From Methanoculleus chikugoensis (GTDB lineage Archaea > Halobacteriota > Methanomicrobia > Methanomicrobiales > Methanoculleaceae), in the NCBI RefSeq assembly GCF_900095385.1, contig NZ_FMID01000062.1, positions 1 to 51,631 on the forward strand: a stretch of 51,631 bases of DNA, in the 5' to 3' direction. Each line of letters starts with the position of its first letter. The stretch's first letter is position 1. Both the position numbers and the translations under genes were made by a program. The notes under the pieces are model-generated. The model was not told where the DNA came from and did no database searches. It saw only the letters and a program-made list of their open reading frames with translations. Of this stretch, positions 8,566-16,147 are shown piece by piece.

Positions 8566-8937
8566 TTACATAATCGCCTGACACAACTGAAGTTCAATCA
8601 TCTTCACGAGAATCGTCTTGATGACATCAAACGGAGCGCTCTTCACCTGCTCCCCGATTATGCCCATCGCTTTCTTCCACAGCCCCTCATCTCGACTGGC
8701 ATCGAGGAAGTCATGACCTGCCCAGGTCATGCGGAAGATGACGTAATCTTCTGGTTTTACTGAGTCCATACTGTAAGAGATTTCTGCCTCAATTAACCCG
8801 GCATCCTTAAGAAGGTAAACGTGGTATGCGATCTCTTCAGGTGAGTAGTTTTCTATCTGTATATTTGCAAAATCATCACCGGTTGAAGATTCTATCTGGA
8901 GTAAGATTTGCCGCACCAGTTCCATATCACGTTTCAT
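8566..8937 (-). CDS. DUF2513 domain-containing protein
   Basis: The 123-residue product begins MKRDMELVRQILLQIE and continues with an EIAYHVYLLKDAGLIEA helix-turn-helix, the typical DUF2513 pattern, which resembles a small winged-helix DNA-binding protein. Its ATG overlaps the hsdS stop as ATGA (8937-8934), so it is translationally coupled to hsdS and belongs to the restriction operon. Family members often accompany mobile and restriction loci; a regulatory role is likely but not shown. The IS remnant begins about 95 bases downstream. Confidence 0.85.
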   Translation of the reverse strand: MKRDMELVRQILLQIESSTGDDFANIQIENYSPEEIAYHVYLLKDAGLIEAEISYSMDSVKPEDYVIFRMTWAGHDFLDASRDEGLWKKAMGIIGEQVKSAPFDVIKTILVKMIELQLCQAIM

Positions 8938-10310
8938 GCTGCCTCCTCGCCCCGGACGTCGATCTTGCCGGTGACGGCGGCGGAGATGAGGGCGGTGCGA
9001 TATTCCTTAAACAGGGCAATTTGCCTGTTTGCACGCTCAAGGATTTTATCAGGCATGGCACATTTTTTGTCGATGAGAGCCAGAATCTGCTGTTGCTCAG
9101 AGACCGGTGGACACAGAATTTTAAGCTGTGGAAGTTTACTGGCCTTAATTCCGAGAACTGTTGACCCAGTGCTCTGACAGAGCATCTGATTCTGAAAATA
9201 CGGGGATAATACTGAATAAAGCACAAAGCGCGGCTCGAAAAGGGAAGGGTCCATCCGGAAACGAATTACACGCTGTGCAAGAGCAATATCCTCTCTATCA
9301 ACAAGTGCCGCATATCCAAGCGGGGCCTCGGTAGTCAGTAGTAGATCGCCAAGCCGGGGAAGCCCTCGCCGCATGATGGTGAGGTAGTCTATCTCTGAAA
9401 CAAACTCTCTTGAGGCTTCATAGTCAATCCAGCCCTTGCGGATATTCTTTGCTGTCACCAAGAAAATTCCGCTTTCAGTCTTTGTTGGCGTCGCGCCTCG
9501 ATAGTCTGCTTGCTCAATGGCACAGCGTGTAAACGCCCGAACCTCCCAATGAGCCGGCACCTTCCCGATCCACGCCACCCCCGAATCCTTCATCTCCGCG
9601 TCCGGGTCGAGCCCTTTCGTCACGGCGTGGGTGATCAGCGCCTGTCGCTTCTCCTCGAGAAGTTCGATGAAGCGGTGCTTTTTCTCGATAAGGGCGTCGA
9701 TCCGGACGGTCTCACGGTCGAGGAAGGCGACGATGGCCTGTTGTTCGGGCAGAGGGGGGAGTAGCCACGCAGCGTTAGCATACTTTTCCCCGTTAACGTT
9801 TTCAATCGTTGACGAGATTGCCGTCACCTGGAGAAAGTCTGCGAAAGCTTGGGTCTTAGTGAAAAGGAATACGAATTTCGGCAAAACATTCTCAGATGGA
9901 ACGAAACGCACAAGGTACCCGGCATAGGCGCAAGGTCCGTGCTCCCCAGAGTCATAGAGAAAGGCACGACCAACAGTTCCGCTACGTGAGATGAGCACGT
10001 CCCCACCTTTAAGTAAGTAGTCTTTTACTAACTCCTCTGGGACGAAGACACCTGTTTCCTTGAGATGCCCATCCTCAGTTATATCGGTGGTGCGAATGAA
10101 GCGAACCCCTGTTGTTGTATAGGCAGTTGCAGCCACGTTTGCGCCGTAAAGTGCTGATCGTAAGCACAATGTCTTTAGCCGCCGCACCTCCCAATGCTCC
10201 GGCACCTCCCCAAGCCACTCCACCCCGGAGTCCTTATACGCCGGATACCGCTTCCACGCCCGCACCTGCGTCGGGTCGATCGCGAACCCCTCGCCATCCG
10301 CCGCACTCAT
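8934..10310 (-). CDS. hsdS: Type I restriction enzyme specificity subunit (HsdS)
   Basis: The 458-residue product supplies DNA target recognition for the type I complex. It has two target-recognition domains, each introduced by the family pattern KDSGVEWLGEVPEHWEVRR (near residue 25) and KDSGVAWIGKVPAHWEVR (near 235). Each is followed by a long helical spacer: LPEQQAIVAFLDRETVRID and, near the C-terminus, VSEQQQILALIDKK. The start at ATG 10310 is favoured over TTG 10379 because it overlaps the stop of an upstream mini-ORF as ATGA and gives the usual N-terminus. The two halves are divergent, so the recognition site should be an asymmetric bipartite sequence. Confidence 0.93.
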   Translation of the reverse strand: MSAADGEGFAIDPTQVRAWKRYPAYKDSGVEWLGEVPEHWEVRRLKTLCLRSALYGANVAATAYTTTGVRFIRTTDITEDGHLKETGVFVPEELVKDYLLKGGDVLISRSGTVGRAFLYDSGEHGPCAYAGYLVRFVPSENVLPKFVFLFTKTQAFADFLQVTAISSTIENVNGEKYANAAWLLPPLPEQQAIVAFLDRETVRIDALIEKKHRFIELLEEKRQALITHAVTKGLDPDAEMKDSGVAWIGKVPAHWEVRAFTRCAIEQADYRGATPTKTESGIFLVTAKNIRKGWIDYEASREFVSEIDYLTIMRRGLPRLGDLLLTTEAPLGYAALVDREDIALAQRVIRFRMDPSLFEPRFVLYSVLSPYFQNQMLCQSTGSTVLGIKASKLPQLKILCPPVSEQQQILALIDKKCAMPDKILERANRQIALFKEYRTALISAAVTGKIDVRGEEAA

Positions 10311-10363
10311 GCCGCCACCCCTGCGCCGCGACCGGGACTCCCCCCGGCGTTCCCGGTCGTCAT
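10307..10363 (-). CDS. 18-residue mini-ORF bridging the nuclease gene and hsdS
   Basis: A tiny frame starts with ATG 10363-10361, which overlaps the TGA of the upstream Mrr-type gene (ATGA), and ends with TGA 10309-10307, which overlaps the ATG of hsdS (ATGA). A strong site, GGAGGGTGA, precedes its ATG by a few bases, inside the upstream gene. The peptide MTTGNAGGSPGRGAGVAA has no recognisable function. It most likely keeps terminating ribosomes moving onto hsdS, a coupling device rather than a protein of its own. Confidence 0.45.
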   Translation of the reverse strand: MTTGNAGGSPGRGAGVAA

Positions 10364-11352
10364 TCTTCACCCTCCTCAAGGTCGATGAGGTCGTAATTCG
10401 TCCGCAACACTCCGATATCGTGCTCGATGAGCAGACTCACCATCTGCTTGCCGTTCATCAGCGCGATAGGTGTCTTGTCCGGCTGCTCTGCTTCCTGCCG
10501 GGCACCCGCGGAGAAGTCGCCTGTGGTGATGATCAGCCCCTGCTCGTGCGCCCCAAGAGAGCCCCTGACCTGCTGGACGACCGGCGCCTGGACGTTGTTC
10601 TTCCAGCGCTTCACCTGGACCGCCATCTTTGTCTGGATGACGTCGCCGGCAACAAGTGTCCCCCGCACGTCGATGCCCCCGTCGCCGCTCGCCCGCGTGA
10701 CCGCGACATCCTCAAACCCGATCTTTGCGAGCAGTTCGCCGACAAGTTCTTCGAATGCAATGGGGCCCATCGTCCTGATCCGCTGCAGAAGGCGTTCCCG
10801 CACCTCCCGGTTGTGCGCCTCGATCTGGTAGGGAAGACCCCGTTCGTGCCACCGGGTCAGCCCGACGTAGCCTTTGCCAAACTTCTCGAACCTCGGGAGT
10901 TCCCCCCGCTTGATCTGCCGCTGGATCTCGGTGAGGATGCCGGCATACATCGTCGATTCAGGCGTCAGCCCTTCGGTTGTGATCAGATGGAGGTCGAGAG
11001 CCTTTCGGGTGATATCCCGGTAGTGCATCGGCTGCCCCCCGGCGTACTCCTCCAGCACTATCTCGGCGGCATCGAGGAACGACAGGGAGGCCGGTTCCGG
11101 ATCAGGTTCCGGAGAGGGAGGGTGACCACCAATCTCACGACACCCGAAGGTACCGGGCGCCGCCCGATAGAATCTGGACCGGTCCCCGTTCTTCTTGATA
11201 TCCACGGTGATCCTGGCGTTGACCGAGTCCCAGGGGGTCAGCCCTGCGCTCGTCCAGAGGCCCCGATCAAGCATCCGCTGCGTGATCTCGCGGTAGTGGA
11301 GCGGCTTGCCCGCTGCGAGGAGCACCTCGTATGCAGCGTCGAGAGCGCTCAT
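10360..11352 (-). CDS. HARE-HTH/Mrr-type restriction endonuclease protein
   Basis: The product has 330 residues and three domains. Residues 1-70 and about 92-165 are two HARE-type winged helices (each with H-Y-R-(E/D)-I-T and a helix leading to GLTP), a domain thought to read modified DNA. Residues 190-320 form an Mrr catalytic domain with FEELVGELL (Glu202 region), GDGGIDVRG (Asp228) and AVQVKRW (Gln246, Lys248). These suggest a nuclease acting on modified DNA. Its ATG overlaps the hsdM stop (ATGA 11352-11349) and its stop overlaps the mini-ORF before hsdS, so it is embedded inside the type I operon. This would let one operon attack both unmodified and wrongly modified DNA, which is inference. 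Confidence 0.85.
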   Translation of the reverse strand: MSALDAAYEVLLAAGKPLHYREITQRMLDRGLWTSAGLTPWDSVNARITVDIKKNGDRSRFYRAAPGTFGCREIGGHPPSPEPDPEPASLSFLDAAEIVLEEYAGGQPMHYRDITRKALDLHLITTEGLTPESTMYAGILTEIQRQIKRGELPRFEKFGKGYVGLTRWHERGLPYQIEAHNREVRERLLQRIRTMGPIAFEELVGELLAKIGFEDVAVTRASGDGGIDVRGTLVAGDVIQTKMAVQVKRWKNNVQAPVVQQVRGSLGAHEQGLIITTGDFSAGARQEAEQPDKTPIALMNGKQMVSLLIEHDIGVLRTNYDLIDLEEGEE

Positions 11353-13391
11353 CCCATCATCTCCTTCACCATCACCAGGATCTCCGCTTCGAGCTCCTTG
11401 ATCTCCGCCTCGATCTCCTCAAGCGGCCGGGGCGGCGTGTAGGTGTAGAAGTAGCGGTTGAAGTTGATCTCGTAGCCGACCTTCCCGACCTGGCCGTCTC
11501 TTGGATCCGTCACCGACTCGTTGATCCAGGCATCCGGAACGTGGGGCAGCACCTCGCGCTCGAAGTATTCGTAGACGGACTCCGCGAGCGGGACGTTCTC
11601 GGTGTCGCGGAGATCGGAGTCGGCCTCCGGCATGCCTTTCGCGTCGAGGCAGGCAGGCGCCGTCTCGTCGCGCTCCGAGAGCGCCGAGATGATCGCCTTC
11701 TTCACCGCACCGTCGAGCTTCACGCCGCGTCTCCTGAACCCTGCGACCAGAACCTTCTCGAACCGCTGCCGGTCGGTATAGACCTCATCGCCGGCCATCT
11801 CCCTGAGCACGGAGAGCACCAGGTCCTGCTGCCGTCTCCCTTCGGCGACCTCGGCAGCCCCGGCGTCGCCTTTCTTCTTGCTCGCCGCAAGCCTCTCAAA
11901 CGCACCCTCAGATCGCAGGCGTTCGATCCGCTCCTGCGAGATACGGAAATTGAGGCGGAGCGGCCGCTCGACGGTGATCTTCCGGTACCCGAACTCCGTG
12001 GCATCAAAGATCTTCACGATCTTCGACTCCTCGAAGGCTCGGAAGAGTCTCGTGATCTCCCGGATCTGTTCATCCGAGATCTCGTGGCGCTTGTCCCCGA
12101 GACTTCTGCGCATCTTCACGAAGCAATTGGTCGCATCGATGAGCTGCACCTTCCCCTTCCGCCTCTCCTCCTTCCTGTTCGAGAGCACCCAGATGTAGGT
12201 ATTGATCCCGGTGTTGTAGAAGAGCTGGCCCGGCAACGCCACGATCGCCTCAAGCCAGTCGTTCTCCAGAACCCAGCGCCGGATCTCGCTCTCGCCCGAG
12301 CCGGCATCGCCGGTGAAGAGCGGTGAGCCGTTCATGACGATCGCGATCCTGCTCCCGCCGTCCTCCGGGGCCTTGCGCTTGGCAAGCATGTGCTGCAAAA
12401 AGAGGAGCTGTCCGTCGCTGATCCGGGGGAGGCCCGCCTCGAACCGCCCGGCCGTTCCGCGCTCAAACTCGGCCTTGATGAAGTCCTCCTCCTTCTTCCA
12501 GGACTTCCCGTAGGGCGGGTTGCAGATCATGTAGTCGAACTTCATCCCCGGATGCCCGTCCCTTGAGAACGAGGAGTCGGGCTTGATATTGTCCGCGTCG
12601 CGGTCGTCGCCCTTGATCAGCATATCGCTCTTGCAGACCGCGTAGGTCTCGTCGTTCGTCTCCTGCCCGAAAAGCCAGATGTCCGCGTTCGGGTTGATCT
12701 CGGAGATAATGTGCTCCTTGGTGACCGAGAGCATCCCCCCGGTTCCGCAGGCCGGATCGAGGACCGTCTTGATGATATGATTGTGAGCGAGCATATCCGC
12801 GTCGCCCGCGAGCATGAGGTTCACCATCAGTTTGATCACCTCGCGGGGCGTGAAGTGCTCACCGGGATTCTCGTTGTTCTGTTCGTTGAACTTCCGGATG
12901 AGTTCCTCAAAGATGTAGCCCATCTGGTGGCTGCTCACGCGGTCGGGGTGGAGGTTCACCGTATCGGAGGCGAACTTCTGGACGAGCAGGTAAAGCGACC
13001 CTTTCTCGTGCAGCGCCTGGATGGAGTTCCTGATCTTGAACCGGTCCAGGATATCCCTGACGTTCTCGGAGAAGCCGTTGATGTAGTCGATCAGGTTCTT
13101 ATGGATATTTGCCGGATCGTCAAGAAGCCGTCTGAAATCATATTTTGAAACGTTGTAAAAGGCATAGCCCGACTCGTGCTTGAGCACAGCGTCGAGGTTC
13201 TGGATCTCGTCTTTTAATTCGGTGTATTTCTTCAGCACATTCTCCTTGGTCGGCGCAAGCACGCAGTCGATGCGGCGCAAGACCGTGAACGGAAGGATCA
13301 CATCCGGGTATTTTGAGCGTTTAAAATCGTCTCGAAGGACATCGTCTGCAACATTCCATATAAAACTGGTGATGTGCTGAAAATTCTCCAT
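11349..13391 (-). CDS. hsdM: Type I modification methyltransferase subunit (HsdM)
   Basis: The 680-residue protein methylates adenine N6 within the recognition site given by HsdS. It has the HsdM N-terminal helical domain, HFTPREVIKLMV, the SAM-binding motif DPACGTGGM (212-220) and catalytic NPPY (291-294). The C-terminal 180 residues are longer than in compact HsdM proteins and end in a helical tail likely to contact HsdS. It is the first gene of the operon. Its ATG 13391 lies close behind an AT-rich stretch that may hold the promoter. Its stop overlaps the next gene as ATGA. Confidence 0.95.
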   Translation of the reverse strand: MENFQHITSFIWNVADDVLRDDFKRSKYPDVILPFTVLRRIDCVLAPTKENVLKKYTELKDEIQNLDAVLKHESGYAFYNVSKYDFRRLLDDPANIHKNLIDYINGFSENVRDILDRFKIRNSIQALHEKGSLYLLVQKFASDTVNLHPDRVSSHQMGYIFEELIRKFNEQNNENPGEHFTPREVIKLMVNLMLAGDADMLAHNHIIKTVLDPACGTGGMLSVTKEHIISEINPNADIWLFGQETNDETYAVCKSDMLIKGDDRDADNIKPDSSFSRDGHPGMKFDYMICNPPYGKSWKKEEDFIKAEFERGTAGRFEAGLPRISDGQLLFLQHMLAKRKAPEDGGSRIAIVMNGSPLFTGDAGSGESEIRRWVLENDWLEAIVALPGQLFYNTGINTYIWVLSNRKEERRKGKVQLIDATNCFVKMRRSLGDKRHEISDEQIREITRLFRAFEESKIVKIFDATEFGYRKITVERPLRLNFRISQERIERLRSEGAFERLAASKKKGDAGAAEVAEGRRQQDLVLSVLREMAGDEVYTDRQRFEKVLVAGFRRRGVKLDGAVKKAIISALSERDETAPACLDAKGMPEADSDLRDTENVPLAESVYEYFEREVLPHVPDAWINESVTDPRDGQVGKVGYEINFNRYFYTYTPPRPLEEIEAEIKELEAEILVMVKEMMG

Positions 13392-13827
13392 ATAATTATC
13401 CGATGGCGAGAAAGTGTATTAAGAGTGATTATTTGCGATCACACTGGTGATTCGATGAAATTCAGAAAATCTGAGTAAACTCGTATCTGTCCACTTATCA
13501 TGGGGCTTCTCGATACATTGGCAAAGGCGTTCGACCTCTGGCTGCCGGTGGAGCAGCGCGAACAATCCGGAAATGATGTTCCGCATTCACCTCAAGGATG
13601 CAAAGTGCCCGGAGATCTTCCCAATCAATCCAGACCTTCTTCTGGCGGGATGGGATGCTGAAGTAGTCCTCCCGTCCCCGGCGGCCCCGCTGAGCATGCT
13701 AACGGCTTTTTAATCATTTTTTTGGGCAAGTTTTCAGTCCTACCGGGATGAGAAGCAGGCTCAGTTAGAAGAAATTACGGAGAACAAAACTCCTCTCGCC
13801 GGTCAGGGGACGTCTCTCGAAACCCAG
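13392..13827. other. Gap between hsdM and the nuclease gene
   Basis: This stretch should hold the leftward hsdM promoter. A rightward frame in the frame of the next gene is open from 13714 to 13827 without a start codon and reads like real protein (FQSYRDEKQAQLEEI), so coding sequence seems to extend upstream of the GTG at 13828. A short frame at 13573-13713 in the same frame ends at TAA 13711. I see no other gene. Confidence 0.5.
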
Positions 13828-14277
13828 GTGGCGAAGATATTGGAAGAGATCGGTTTTGCAGTGCAGCCCGGGACGACCAACCGGCATGATCATATTGTTG
13901 AGTACAACGGAAGGTCAGCAGTCGTAGAAGTGAAGGGTCGGACGAAAAGCGGAAAGGAAGAGGACTCACGGCAACTGGAAGTCTGGGTGAGCGAATATCT
14001 GTTGGAACACGGTGAAGGGTCGAGTTGCAAGGGGATCTTATTTCTGAACGCATATTGCGACACTCCACTTTCAGAAAGAAAAGGAAAGACGATCTTCCCT
14101 GACGGCATGCTCTGGTATTCGGTAAGTAACGAGCACTGCTTGATAACGACGACACAATTACTGCGGCTCTATTACCATCTCCAACAGCATCCTGAAGCAA
14201 AAGAAAAACTGATCGAGGAGATGTTTGCCACTGTGGGGGTATTCCAAAAATTCACCGAGCCTGATGCCATAGAATGA
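13828..14277 (+). CDS. PD-(D/E)XK nuclease-like protein, possibly 5'-truncated
   Basis: The 149-residue product from GTG 13828 contains a restriction-endonuclease-like core: an N-terminal helix ILEEIGFAV, an acidic residue in RHDHIVEY, and VVEVKGR, the E-x-K element, followed by a helix and the strand KGILFLNAY. The tail SVSNEHCLITTTQLLRLY is a pattern I associate with DNA-cleaving accessory proteins. The frame is open 38 codons upstream with protein-like sequence but no ATG, GTG or TTG, and no ribosome binding site stands out before GTG 13828. The gene may therefore have lost its 5' end or use an unusual start. It stands among defence genes. Confidence 0.6.
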   Translation: MAKILEEIGFAVQPGTTNRHDHIVEYNGRSAVVEVKGRTKSGKEEDSRQLEVWVSEYLLEHGEGSSCKGILFLNAYCDTPLSERKGKTIFPDGMLWYSVSNEHCLITTTQLLRLYYHLQQHPEAKEKLIEEMFATVGVFQKFTEPDAIE

Positions 14278-14384
14278 TAGTGTCAAGCGACTCTTCCCTG
14301 CATCTTCCGGGACGAGGAAGCAGCAGCAGGCGCCGAAATAATCCAGCCAACTGAAATAATTACCTTTATCATCCTCCCTTTTGA

Positions 14385-15884
14385 ATGGTTATCTATCGAT
14401 ATATGACCCAGGACGAGCTCTCCTCCCCCGACCAGCACCCGTCAGAAGACATGACGTTAGTAGCCGAGCCGGACTATCCGGGACAGTACCCATACGCTTC
14501 CCTCGATGAGTTCCTGTCACTGCACGAGGGGAGACACCTCGACTTCAAGGAGGCGGTATCGGAATCGTTCTTCAAACTGCTCTCAGCCTTCTCAAATACC
14601 GAGGGTGGGTTCGTCATCCTCGGGGTCAATGACAAGACCCGCAAAGTAACAGGCTTTGACTGCAAGGGAGAGAAACTGTCCGAACTCGCAAACCGGATCA
14701 GCGACGGCCTTGGCATACACCCGGTCATCGACGAGATACCTGCAGAAGGCAGGACAATCCTCATCATCAAGGTGAGCCCCCAGAGAAAGCCGATCTCCTA
14801 CAGGGGAGTGTACTACACCCGGGTCGGCGACACCGTCCGGGAGATCGATCCTGATGAACTCAGGAGAAAGTTTCTGGAAGATACCAGCTGGGAGGATCTC
14901 GTGGGCGGCTGCACCCTCGACGATATCGATGACGAGACGGTGCAGAACTTCATGGACCTGCTCCGGGGCCGTGTTGCAGGAAGCGGGATCCCCGACATCA
15001 AAGACAAAGAAACGACTCTTCGACGCCTCGGCCTGATCACCCCGGATGGAAACATCACCAATGCTGCGTACATCCTCTTCGGGAAGAATCCCCAGTCCCG
15101 TTTCGGAAACGCAGGACTCCAGATCTCCCGGATAAACGACGAGACCGCACTGATCAATCCGAAGAACTTTTCGGGGAATCTCTTTCAGCTCCTGGAATAT
15201 GCGGAAGAGTACCTCCTCACAGCGCAGGCGGTCGTCTACGATCCATCCGGCAATGCAATCATCGATTCTTTCAGGAGAAAAGAGATCCCCGAGTACCCGG
15301 TAGCAGCACTCCGTGAAGCGCTGCTGAACCTGCTTATTCACCGCGACTACTTTGATAGCAGAACCCCGAGCATCATACGAATGTATGACGACCGCATTCA
15401 GTTCCTGAACCCTGCCCGTTTCCCTGCAGATGTTACGCTCGAAAAGATCCTCTCGCAGCACTACCCCTACCATAGAAACCCGAAGATCGCGGATATCTTT
15501 GCAAAAGCAGGATATGTGGAAAAATTTGGTACCGGCCTTGAGAGGATCCGGGCCGAACTTTCCCGTGCAGGGCATCCCGCTCCGGAAGTTGACTACTCAT
15601 CTATCGGGTTCAGTCTCGTTCTCCGGAAAGACCCCTACACCCGAGAGCGGCTCGATTCACTCGGGCTGAATGAACGGCAGATTGCTGCCGTACACTACCT
15701 GAAAAGCAGAGGATCCATTTCAAACCAGGAATATCAACAACTCAATAATGCGAAGAAGGCGACCGCAACGCGGGATCTTAAAGCGATGGTTCATAGCGGC
15801 ATTCTCCGCAAAGAGGGAACGACCGGACCGAACGTGCGCTACTCCCTGACATACGCAAAGAGAGAGGGCAGCAAGGGTTCATAA
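14385..15884 (+). CDS. Schlafen/AlbA_2-domain ATP-binding protein
   Basis: The 499-residue product belongs to the COG2865-like family of putative transcriptional regulators. The AlbA_2 (Schlafen AAA-4) domain covers about residues 40-165, with EGRHLDFKEAVS, NTEGGFVILGVND and RGVYYTRVGDTVREI. The central part carries REALLNLLIHRDY and GTGLERIR, a GHKL-like ATP-binding region, and the C-terminus (about 425-499) is a winged helix with ISNQEYQQL. The start could be ATG 14385 or ATG 14403 (residue 7). Related proteins appear in defence islands and near toxins; the role here is not known. Confidence 0.85.
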   Translation: MVIYRYMTQDELSSPDQHPSEDMTLVAEPDYPGQYPYASLDEFLSLHEGRHLDFKEAVSESFFKLLSAFSNTEGGFVILGVNDKTRKVTGFDCKGEKLSELANRISDGLGIHPVIDEIPAEGRTILIIKVSPQRKPISYRGVYYTRVGDTVREIDPDELRRKFLEDTSWEDLVGGCTLDDIDDETVQNFMDLLRGRVAGSGIPDIKDKETTLRRLGLITPDGNITNAAYILFGKNPQSRFGNAGLQISRINDETALINPKNFSGNLFQLLEYAEEYLLTAQAVVYDPSGNAIIDSFRRKEIPEYPVAALREALLNLLIHRDYFDSRTPSIIRMYDDRIQFLNPARFPADVTLEKILSQHYPYHRNPKIADIFAKAGYVEKFGTGLERIRAELSRAGHPAPEVDYSSIGFSLVLRKDPYTRERLDSLGLNERQIAAVHYLKSRGSISNQEYQQLNNAKKATATRDLKAMVHSGILRKEGTTGPNVRYSLTYAKREGSKGS

Positions 15885-15910
15885 TGGGATCATAATGGGA
15901 TCATAATGCC
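15880..15910 (+). repeat. Short tandem repeat over a stop codon
   Basis: The 11-base unit CATAATGGGAT occurs twice in tandem, followed by a partial CATAATG. The first copy supplies the stop codon of the AlbA_2 gene. A related TAATGGGATCAT recurs at 15979. The rest of 15911-16147 holds no gene I can support. Confidence 0.6.
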
Positions 15911-16147
15911 CGCTCCCCATATTCTTAAACAAAATCTGTGCCCCGGATTTGCAAAATATCCTCAATTTGTAATTACGTAATGGGATCATGATCTTCTCAA
16001 GACCGCAGTTGTCACCCCGCGCCGCACCGCAGGAGTTCATGGTCTCCTTTGAATCACTGATCTATGCAGGATATGCTGTGAGAAAAGCGGGAGCCGTAAT
16101 ACTCCTCTAGAGCCCAACATACTACCGCACTAAAAAGTATCAGTTGG

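Noticed and set aside
13500-13661. 53-codon frame starting MGLLDTLAKAF
   Set aside because: No ribosome site, no family and an uninformative Pro/Ser/Gly tail; the neighbouring frame is more protein-like.
15988-16110. 40-codon frame in the gap before the ATPase pair
   Set aside because: No ribosome site and no similarity I can name; kept only as a possibility.
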